Assembly: GCA_009193005.1 (NCBI GenBank)
Contig: SDWI01001588.1
Coordinates: forward strand, 5,795 to 69,794
Source: Lamellibrachia luymesi
Lineage: Eukaryota > Annelida > Polychaeta > Sabellida > Siboglinidae
DNA: 64,000 bases
Reading direction: 5' to 3'
In this document: piece after piece, positions 24,301 to 36,300 of the stretch
Layout of the letters: every line of letters starts with the position of its first letter
How positions within the stretch are numbered: position 1 is the stretch's first letter
Notes under the pieces: model-generated
Seen by the model: the letters and a program-made list of their open reading frames with translations, nothing else
What the model was told of the DNA's origin: nothing
The model's database searches: none
Made by a program: the position numbers and the translations under genes

Positions 24301-27300
24301 CCCTGCAGTTTTTGTGTGTGTTGTGAACATAAGGCATTCTGGACACAGACATGGAATTCTTTTTCTCTTTGGTTGTCTCCTTGGTTGTATCCTTGTCATA
24401 TAAAAACCAAAAACCAGACTGTACAAAATTCTTACTTCGCTACCAAACAGTTGTCTTCACTGCTGAGAGTTACTGTATATAAAATGTCTGTGTGCCGTAT
24501 TGAACATGTGGACTGTGTTAGTGTTGATGTTGCCACTCTTACTGATGCTTGCGTGTTGCTTCTGCTTCCCTTTCAGAGGATGGGAACCTGCGTAAGTACA
24601 TGCCTGTTTCAGCCGCGTGACAGGAAAAGTGTGACTCCCTCCCACTCCTCCTTCTCCCTCATCAGTCTTATCCCGTTCTAGCTGGGACCCACCCACACTG
24701 TGCACCAAACGTTTCGCCGATGACATTATGTCGCTCACTAGGCTACACCAGCAACACACTGTGCACTCTTGACGAACACATTTGGATGGGACTGTCACCA
24801 ATGTGGCTCTATAAAGCTGCAGCTACAGGCCAATCATCAATTCATGATTTTGTTCATGGCTTGATTCATTGGATTTTCCGAGATCACAGGGAAAGAACGT
24901 AATCATTGTCCGACTATAATTCACGTTTTGCTGCTGTTGAATTAAATCCGGAGAATGATGTTTAAAATCAATTCGATGATAAGAAAAAGTGTTTCTTTAA
25001 CTGTGATCTCATGCTAAATGCATTTCTGTTCTGTCGTTCCTCAAAACACTCCCACGGGTACACTTGTTTTTTAGTCATAGTTACATATTTTAGACAGACA
25101 GTTAATGAGTATGGTCGATGTCAATTAATTACAGGATATGTTAAAATTGAAGGTCGATCTACTGACAAAGGATGAAGCAAATTTTAAATTATCTGCCAAC
25201 TTGAAAAGCTTTCTATGATACAAAAACTGTTCAACACAGTCCTGCTGATTTGAATTCAGGTTTGTCTCATACATATTTAACAACAATTTGAGAAATATAT
25301 ATTTTTTTCATTATATAGCCGTGGTAAGTTTGTATTCTTTGGTTATCCAAAATAGAAATAAAGATCTATAAGCAGAAAACATATATAGTGTTTGGTTTGT
25401 AGAAAACAATATGATTCTGAATAATTATTCCTATCCCCACCTGTTCGTAGAAGCTGATTTCTTCTTAATCTCAGATTTCCTACGTTTATCTTTCCTGATA
25501 TTTCATTTGTATAACCCTGACTTAGATGTAGTTAGCTATAGGTAGCTAGCTGTCTTCAAGTGTGGTTTGACTTAGTTGATGTTTCTGAAAAAATTTTGCC
25601 AAAAATAACACAGTGTATTAAACATTTGGAATTAACAACGGATGTTCAACGTGCATGCAAAGGGTAGAGTTTCTGAAGGTAAATTTATGATTTATAATGA
25701 ACAGTTCATGTAGTTGCAGTTATGTGTTTCTTGGAGTTTGTTTTCTGTAGTTTGTGAGGTTTGGTGGTTGGAAGTCACATTGGATTTGCATGCACTTAGA
25801 CAACACGTGATATTTTTTCTTAGAAACAGCGACATCTCTGCAACGTTTCAGCTGTGTCCTTGCAAATAATGATCTAGTACAAAGCACTGATTTTAGCTAA
25901 CGTCTGTAATATGCGTGCACGCGTGCGCGTGCGACTTCATTTGCACACACATATATGCACACATGCACATATGCGCACGCACTTGTCTGTGTATAAATAG
26001 TGTGCATAAAAATCAATAAAGCCTGTTGAGGCATAATTCTCTCAAACATTTTTACAAAACCAGAATAAGTGTATTGATGAAAACTCCACATGTAAGTAAC
26101 TTATTTATGAAAAGAAATAACATCATGCATGGAATTGTTTATTACAGTGCAATTATTATTTATATAATATATAGACTTTGAGATTATAATTTTCATCCAA
26201 TGACAATTTTCCTATGATAACATTGATTGTTTGCTTCTGATAACTAGAGATTGCCCCATTGGTTAGATAACCCGGACTAACAATACACTTTGTTGCATGT
26301 TGTGTGATAATGAGAACTAAAGTCACATTACTCATCATCTTTGCAATATTTTAGACAGCACGTTAGTTATGGGTAGTTAAACTGGGTAGTTACTGGGTAG
26401 TTAAACCAATTCACTAAACAATTTAAGCATTACTTTCCTTTTACTCTATTTAGATGTTAAGTCGTAAGTTTTGGCCTGAGCTGCATCCCCAGCAGCAATA
26501 AAATAGTTAAGTTATATTGTAGTGTATAATTAATTGTCCTACAAACAACTGTATATTTATATAGTAAATTAATTTGTACAATTCATGCATTCAAATGGTT
26601 GTTTGGATTTTGTAATTGCCTTTTCAGTTTCTCTAGAATATTAAAAATAAAAACCTTTATCAAATTCAGACAATTTTCCAATACTAAAAATAGCTTCCAT
26701 GTAACTTAACTATTTCTGTGGGTGTTGGTGGTGATGGATGTGTAACAAGGAAATGAAACAAGAACACAGTGTTGTAAAATGCTGGATGTATATGTGGATC
26801 AGGTATTAACCAATCATTGTCTTGCAGTTCGCCTGCCCCCGAGCATCATTCAGGGCCCGCCAAAACTGACGATATTCTACAGTGGCCAGGACATTGTGTT
26901 GCCATGTGTTGCTGTTGGTTCACCCAAACCAACGTATGTACTCCGTGCCCTCAAGATGTGTAGACATTGTGTCTGCGTTCTTTTTTAAATTAGCCTTATA
27001 ATATATGCTGAAGTGCACATTTGTAGATATATGTCTTTATTTTTATTATATATATATATATATATTTTTAATGTATAGTTTTGTTAATGTATAGTTTTAT
27101 TTATCTTAGGTTTATTTATCTTTTTAGTATCTTTTTAACTTATTTAGTATAATCTAGGCTTTTATTATTTATTATCCAATATTATGATCAGCTGTTCAGC
27201 ACTTTTGCAAATCGTTTGCTTTATCATTGCACTTACCTGTAATTTTACTACACATGTTTATTTATATATATATGTATGTATGTACGTATTTATGTATACA

Positions 27301-30300
27301 TACTAGCATTTTGTTTCCTAATTTTACTTTTTACTTTTTTTATTTCTCTTAAAAGCATCTTTATGTTTCTTAGAAGTTCGCCGATGTAATAACCCGTGAA
27401 CTGGGCACTAGTCCCGGATTTGATGGTGAATAAATAAAGTATATTATTATTATTATATGCATTAATTTTTTTTTCATTTGTTATATTATTTATGGTAGGA
27501 CTATTTTGTCATGGACTATATGTTGGAATAATTAAATTGTTGATATGATTTTTAATAGAATTACATTATGTAAAGTACCAGAGAGCAATACTTTTATTAT
27601 TATTTATTTAAGATCAACTGCACAATATTTCATAACATAGTGTTCATTCTGATATGCAATCATCTTTTGTGTTGCCACTTTTGCAAGATTTTAACTGACA
27701 TTAATCTTTCTTTGGCATTACAAACATGGCTGGATTTTTACCTAAATTTGTTCGTGTTTTGCTTTACAAATGTGGCATACTTCACTGCAAATATGGCGGC
27801 ATTTTCACTAGTATTAAATTTATTTGTTTTGTAAACATGGTTGGATTGCCATTGAAATTGATTTGTGTTTGGCATTGCTAATAAGGCTGGTTTAAAATGT
27901 TCACCAGCGAAAGGACTGAGGAATGGTCATCTCTTTCAACACATTGGAATGCTTTATTTTCTTTTTCTCAGTACACTGTACTGCCATCTCTTCATTAAAG
28001 TGAAACCAAAGGCATTTTTGGGGCCTTTGCACCTGTAAGAGTACTTGAAATCTAACCATTTGCAACTATAATCAAGAATATCATGCAAGTGGTTAACTAA
28101 ATATACCTCGTTGAACACCAAAAATATTTTTTGTATGGGCAGCGGCATATTTGTTCAGAATCCTAGATCAGCAGTGCTGACTAGGTTACATGCTACATGC
28201 TTACATCCAAATGCTGCACAGTACGGCATTGTAATAATTTTTGCTCCATGTAAATCCAATGTAAAAGCAAATAAAACTGTAACCGCACACCTCAACCACG
28301 TTAAAAATACATGCGATACGCACAGCCTACGTCACAGCCAAGTTAGGAATGTTAAGGGGCTGCTCGCCACTGATTGGTCAAAATTGCAAACACTGATGAA
28401 TATGTTAGCCTCCACGAAAAATGACATTACACCAGAATTGTGCACTTTTAGGACAGATTCCCAGTTAACCACTTGCGTGATATTCTTGATTTTAGTTGCA
28501 AATGGTTAGTTTATAGGGGCAAAGGCCAAAAACAGTGCCTTTGGTTTCACTTTAATACATTGTTCTGTATAATGAATTATTGAACGTAAGTATAATCAAC
28601 TGTATAAACATTGTTGCTGCCTGTATATTTACCGAGACGTATTGTTCACATTGGATGCCAACTGTTGCAGGTACGAGTGGAAGTTCAACAACAAGAGACT
28701 TGATGTGAATGAAATCACAAACGTTGTGATGTCCAAGGAAGATGGTACTCTATCCATCAGTGGAGGGACTGATATAAACAAGGGCGAATATCAGTGTTTC
28801 GCAGAAAACGAGCATGGCAAGGCAATGTCAAACATTGCGAACATGAAACGTGCCCAACTGGCCAGCTACCCACCCAATATCCCCATCAAGTACATCAGGA
28901 AGAATGCGGGGGAACACCTCACCATTCCTTGTCAGTCCATGAAGAGTGTCCCTAAGGCCACGATAACTTGGACACTGGCAAAATCTTCCAAAGACAAGAA
29001 CCCTAAAGAGCTACAGCTTGATAAGCGAATCAACCAGGACGAACATGGTAAGTACTGTATGATCCCTTGTTGCGTCAACCTCATTAACTGGGGGTCATAT
29101 TGTTATCACCCCTGTACATACACCCATAGAATCAAACACCATGCCAGTTACCTATCAACCAATGGGATGTTTGCTACATGTTAGACCACATCTTGCCATG
29201 TACATCAGCGAAATTTTTTTTTATGAATACTTACTATCATTGATGGCATAAGCAGTTATGATAGCTATTGATATAAAACAGAAACATTTTGTGGAGAAAC
29301 CACCAGTTGTTGAGGTAAACAGAATTATATTTTTTGGAAAATGCAATCTCAGCTTTAATGGGTTTGTTACCTTTGAGTCATTTAATTTCTTAACTCTTTC
29401 AAATGTGTAAGTTATACTATACTCTTTGCTGATGCTGTTATGTTGGACACAACTGATCTTCCTTACATGTTGAAATGCAAGATATGCAAAATATGTCAAC
29501 AAGGATGCAACCTTTTCTTAGAACAGATGCCGATGGAGAACTTTTGTGGGACCCGTCTTCTGGATGAACCTGTAGTTTGGCAGCCAAACGTTGATTGCTG
29601 ATATGTTGCTATTGTTTGTTTGACTGTATGACATCTGTGCATCTCCAGGACACCTGCACTTTGCATTCTTGAAGACGAGTGATATTCGTGATGGCCAGTT
29701 GTACAGATGTAGCAGCTTCAACCATATCACTGTCACCACGGTTGGTGGCAGTGAGACCAGTGTTAATGTTATTGATGGTAAGTTTATGTTGTCTGGGCAC
29801 TGCAATCCTCTCGACTCATCTCCACCCTCCATCATTGAGTGATCCTCTGAGAAGGCCCTCCATCTTTAAGGTGGCTGTGGTGGCTATTCAATGCTTGCTT
29901 TGAATAGTGTGGTTTCCGTAGAATATAAACCAACCATTTCTTCTCAAATTATAGTGGAAATATTAAATAATACTCCAGATTAATAAAATTTTGTTTTATT
30001 TATTTGGTGATGTTTCATGATTTTTGTGTGTGGTAAATACGAAAAAAATACCTACAAAATACCAACTTATGTAATTTTGAGAAAATCCCCAAACAAATAA
30101 ATGACATACTTATAAGTATGACAATGTCACTGAAGATCCCCAAACTTATTCTGGTTAATATGAATTACAGTTGCTACAGCACCAGGAACGGAGTAGAAGA
30201 AACTTGAATGACAGCCAAAAGTGACCACACAATTTTGAGAAAAACCCTCTTACCAGTTGTTCCAAAAACTGGTGTGATTTTGTTTACATATATTTCATAT

Positions 30301-33300
30301 GCCACATGTCAGCATTGTAAGCCAGCTATATATTATTAATAGTTGGGTAGAAATTATAGTATATTTTTGACAAATATGACAATTCGATATTTCACATTTG
30401 TCATTATATATTTGTATATAATACATTTTGGCATATGCCGTCAATCCAGAAAGCAGAACATATCTCCATAGTACAGATAAAAAGCAGAGCATACCCCTAT
30501 GGTACACATCCAAATCTACATGACACTTGCACTTGCATGAGATAGACACAAAGATTGTGAAATAATATTAAAAGTTTTAGCTTTTCATGTAATAATGGTA
30601 ACATCATATGTTTAACAAGATTTGCCATCAAAGCCAAAGGCCCAGATGGCAAGTGGACAAGGAAGCCATTGGCTTATCGAGAGTCCAACAATGTTCATCT
30701 ACTTATAACCCGCCCTCCTGAGATATGTGTCAACCTTGTTTTTAAACATATTCACGCTGCTAGCAGTTACACAATCTGTAGACAATTTGTTCCATTCATT
30801 TATTCCTCTGTGAGAACGAATGCTTCCTGATGTCCAATCTACATTGATCCTTTACTAATATTACCTCATGTCCTCTAGTTCTGCTATCCTTCTTGAGTGA
30901 GAAAAACATTTCTATCAATATTTTCATACCCATTCAATATCTTAAAAACTTCAATCTGATCTCCTCTTAACCTCCTTGTCTCTAGAGTTGTTAAACCACA
31001 TCTTTCAGGCGTTCTTCATAACTATGGTCTCTCAGTTCTGGAATCATTTTAGTTGCTCTCCTTTGTATGCTTTCAAGCGTATCTATATCCTTCTTACGAT
31101 ATGGTCTCCATGCTCCATGCTTGTATACAGTATGTGTAGGTATGTATGTATGTATATCTATGTATCTATCTATCTATCTAGGTATGTATGTATGTATATC
31201 TATCGATACATATATATACACACACACAACATAACTCAATAACGATAATTATTTAATCGTCAGATAGCGCAACGTAGACGGGTTCCAAACTCCGAAGGAT
31301 GGTGAAATTTATACCAGCCATAAATGAATAAAGTACCACACACGAACACCTCCTTCCACTATAGTTGTTTATATACATACATGCATGCACGCACGCACAC
31401 ACACACATTTATTTTACAAGATGTACAGCACATTGATCCACAAAGTGGGAATTAGTGCTTTATAGATACAGTGCTATTATAAAGTTACTTGATGTGTACT
31501 ACAAGATTGGTTATCTGACATCTGTTTCATCAGTGCAATTATCTCCTTTTTGCAGTTCCACTTGAAAGGAAGAAACCGCATTTAGAGAGTTCGTCTGATA
31601 ATGTCAAAATAGGACTGGTTGGCGACACCATAACTCTCAAGTGTTTCTTCTCAGGAAAGTAAGTTGACGTTGTTACGCCCCATTAGGAATTTCAAGATGG
31701 AAACCTGAAATCGGAATATGTATGCAATTCCAATTTGTGGTGAATATATTGCATTTATTTGACCAAACAATAGGCGTCTACTCTGTATGCAATATCAGTA
31801 AAACACAACAATATTTAGGTGAATTGTATATAGTTTGTAAGACTAAGTAGGCCTCTACTTTGACAGGAAAATTACAAATTCCTGTTTGGGGCAGTCCCAA
31901 ATAGGAATTGTGTTCTGAGAAGTTAGATTATCAGCCTATGTCTAGTTTTATGCTTCTTATTTATGTATGTATATATAGCATGTAGCAGTCAAACACCACA
32001 GTATTTCTGTGAATTTCGGTTTTCCGTCTTAGAATTCCAATTTTGCGCAGCGATCCGCTGGCCAATTCTGGTATTGGACATGTCAAGATATTATAATAAA
32101 GCAGCAACAAGGATATGATAATAAAGCAGCCACTGGTCATTGCCATCACCAATTGTGGAATTGTTTTTAGGATTGGATCACGTGTAAAGAGTTTTTACAA
32201 AGAGTTTTTCACTGGTTATGTAGGGCGGTGCAAATGGACTATTGCGATGCATCATTGGTTCAGTGTTATACCTCTACTGTTTGCAGTCCGGCGCCCCGGG
32301 TGTCGTGGTCTAGGGTGGATGGACAGTTGCCTGGCTCGCGGTCGTCATGGATCAAGGACGCAGGAACTCTCTTGGAGCTGACGAACCTGGAGGAAAGTGA
32401 CGAGGCGCAGTACAAGTGTCAAGGAGTCAACAGTGGCGGCAGTGAAGAGCACATCATGACGATCGACATTCAGTGTACGTTAAATAATGCACTTCTATTA
32501 ATAATAGTATGGAAACTTGTATTGCACCTAAAATGCGGGGTGCGGTAGTGTAGCGGTTAAAACACCGGACTATCAATCGAGAGAACCTGGGTTCGAATCC
32601 TCTTGCTGCTGTTTCGAAACTTTGGCCATTTCGTTCACCCCACAATTCACTTAGCTGTGTAAATGAGTACCTGGCCACAGACAGAGGTGGACAATTGAAC
32701 GAATAGTCTTCACGCAATAATTGCAGCATGGCTGAATTCTTCCCAGAGAAGTCGAGATGGCGTTGGAATATACAGGTCAACCAGGGGGTGAAGTGTAAAG
32801 TGCTTTTAGGAGTCCCAAAGACTGGATACTGCGCTATATAAGAATGTACCTCAGAGATCCGAGCTCAGAATCACATCAACACAAAAGGGATTGGCAGTCT
32901 CGAAATCGATATACAATACAATGCGAAGTTGTCAAGAAATGGATGGATGTATTAGGTAGCTAAGGAGGAAAGTCTCGGGTAAAAAGATAAATCTTCAGGT
33001 GATGGTGAAATCAAAATTGATGCACCTCTGAACAGAATTCCGGAGATGCAGATATGTGTAGTTATTATGAGTAGTTATTATTTTTATATTGTGTTTCCTA
33101 CTGATCTTGTTCAGTATATTAATGATTTGTTGTACTTTGGTAAGAACTCCTGTTTTGCAGAACATGTGTTACTGCCTTCTTTTGAATGCAATGACTGACA
33201 GAATTAAGAATAATGTTAAAATATATTTGTTTAATATCAACTGACCGTAATCACTAATAGTGTAACTTTGTACTTACAGCGGAGCCTGTGTTTGAAAGCA

Positions 33301-36300
33301 AGGACAAACGTCCTGACAACTACAATGCCACTGAGTTGGAAGACGTTACATTCACGTGTGACCCTAAAGCTGAGCCAGATGCTGATGTCATATGGTACAT
33401 CAATGGTAAAAAACTGAATGGTACGTTAACTAGTAAAATGTATACCAAACTGAGTACCTGAATAATATGAATTTAGATCAAATATGTATTGCATTTAAGT
33501 CATATTGCGCAGTCATTTTAATAAAAGTAATTCCTTGATAAAATAATAGAAAAAAATTATATTTATTAGATCGTGTAACTTTTCAAAAAAATTATGCACT
33601 CTTGATAAGCCAACTGCACGTATTACTTAGAATGAACGAATTGACTTTTACCATTAGATCAGGTAACTGGCGAAAGTGAATAGATTCAAGCCATGTAGCC
33701 CCTTTTCTGCAGATTTTTGACTGGTCCCAGTAAAAACTAATTTAATAATTTATCCAATGGTTTCATTAGAACTAAATGACAAATCTGCACAAAAGAGCTA
33801 GAGTTTTATAGTGGACACTAGATTGGTTTGATTTTTTCAAAAAAACATATTCTTAAACAAAACAAGTAAAAATGGGATTGCCCAGAGGAGCAGTTTTAAG
33901 AGATGACATGTTCTACAAGAATTCTGTTGTTGTTATTATTATAATGCAGAATTTTGACTGGCCCCAATCGAAATAGTTTAGCAGTTTCTCCAATAATTTC
34001 ATCAAAACTAAACGAACGATTTGCACAAATGATACGATATGATACGAGTTTATTGTCCAATAAAACAATGGATAAAAAAAAAAAAATTAATTGTCTTCTG
34101 CTTGCTGAGCGTCAAATGTAAACAGGATAAAATGTTAGGTAAACATGGTTAGTAAAAGTAATATGTACATGAAATGAATTATAAAGTTATAAGCTACCAT
34201 TTCGTAGTGGATAAGTTTGATTATTTCACATCTTGTTCTAAGACGGGTAAACATTAGGTTACGGAACAACTTCAAGAGATGAAAGTTTCTCCAAGAATTA
34301 TATTGCTATTATGTGGCGTCCCGCAGTGAAAAGACCGGGTGCGGGGAAACTGATCAGTAATTACAAGAAGTACCTTACGCTGAAGAATATGTGCAAGGGC
34401 TGTACAACGAGCAACAGTCTGATGAATGTGCAGTGTATGGCCAAGAACGTACACGGCAGCATCATCGCCGACGGATAACCTCAACGTGCTCAGTAAGTCA
34501 TTGCCAAACTGTCTGAGTTGCACTGATGGAAATACTGATTATCACTGTAGCGAAGGTTTTGATAGAAAATTCCTTCAAGCCTATGGAAGNAAATGCATTT
34601 TTGTTGCTGAAATCTTGACTTGAAGTGATGCAGTCGATTTTCTTGCATATTCACTGGGAATGCAGTATTCAGTGGTCACAGCAGATCAGGGCTGTAGTAC
34701 TGAAATGGTTAATGACCGATTTGCACAAATGATACGATATGACACAAGTTGATTGTCAAATAAAACATTGAATAATTGTCTTCTGCTTGCTGAGCATCAT
34801 ATGTAAAGAGCATAAAATGTTAGGTAAACATGGTTTATAAAAGTAATATATACATGAAATGTGTTAATAAAAGTAATAAGCTACCATGGTGTAGTGGATA
34901 AGTTTGATTATTAGGTTCTAAGCCGAGTAAAAAATTAGGCTATGGAACAACTTCAAGAGTTGAAAGTTTCTCCAAGAATTATATTATTATGTGGCATCCC
35001 GCAGCGAAAACACCAGGTGCTGGGAAACTGATCAGTAATGACAAGAAGAACCTGACGCTGAAGAATATGTGCAAGGGCTGTAAAACGAGCAACAGTCTGA
35101 TGAATGTGCAGTGTATGGCCAAGAACGTACACGGCAGCATCATCGCCGACGGATACATCAACGTTCTCAGTAAGTCATTGCAAAACTGTCTGAATTCCAT
35201 TGATGGAAATACTGAGTATCATTGTAGCGAAGGTTTTGATAGAAAATTCCTTCAAGCCTAGATGAACGATACCTACAGAGATCAGAAATTCATTTACGCA
35301 AAAGAACACTGTAAATTGGATAAAAGAAAGTACTTATTCTCACACAGGATGACAAATGATTTGAGCAAATTATCTGCTGACATAATCGAATGGCCGTGCG
35401 GTTACGTTAGAACTATTTGTTTACGTTATGACGTGATCAAATGGCATGTGCGATGATGATGGAACTATACTTACATTTAGATGCAGATATCACCCACAAA
35501 ATGGCAGACAAACTTGAATTGTTTTAAAACTGAATGACGACCGACTGCAATGATAGAGACTGAATTTGTTAAAATGATTAGGCGTGTGAACTAAATATGA
35601 AATGGTACATTCGCAAAAAACATTGCCTGTAATTATCCCCGATAGTGGTGGATTAGCACAAATAACTGGATATGGCACGTGGCCTTGTCTGATTATTTGT
35701 GCTGTACTTCATCCGAGTTATGGATGCTCACAGGGGGATGCAATTCGCAAATGTAATGTCCTGTGAGAATGGACTTTACCACCTGTTCCTGTCTACAGAA
35801 CGCACTGAGATCGTCGTCGCGCCAGAGGATATTGTATTGGAGTACGGAAAAAAGGTCATCATGAGATGTGAGGCTAAGTCTGACGACAGCACTCCTGTCC
35901 AAATCCGGTGGCTGAAGGACGACGTTGAGATACACTACATCGAACACCACATCTCTGTGAATTCAACTGACCACTCACTGCACATAAGGACGGAGGCAGA
36001 CAGCGACCAGGGTGCATCGTACAAGGGCAGATACACCTGCATTGCAACCAACATGTACAGCGAGGTGAAGGCCTCCGCAGAGATTGTACTGCCCGCTGGG
36101 CCAGTCCGTAAGTACTAGTTGTGTTATTATTACTAATTATTATTACTAAAATTTATAAAGCGCCATATGTCTCGGACCAGCCCATTCGTAAGTGTAGAAA
36201 ACATACATGCCATCATGCCTAAATCATTTTGAAACTTGAGCCCAGACGCACATCTAGACGAGTGTTGGGCATCTCAAAATCAGTGTGCAAGGCTAAATTT

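Noticed and set aside
28111..28509. A 132-codon open frame in intron 3
   Set aside because: It lies wholly inside the long-TIR element and shows no transposase motif or coding bias.
34198..34226. tRNA-like phrase ACCATTTCGTAGTGGATAAG (also at 34885)
   Set aside because: It resembles an A-box but no convincing B-box or cloverleaf follows; it is simply part of the duplicated segment.
35699..35798. Upstream extension of the Ig6-like exon frame
   Set aside because: The acceptor at 35791-35798 and phase with exon 9 fix the exon start at 35799; the upstream codons have no Ig features.
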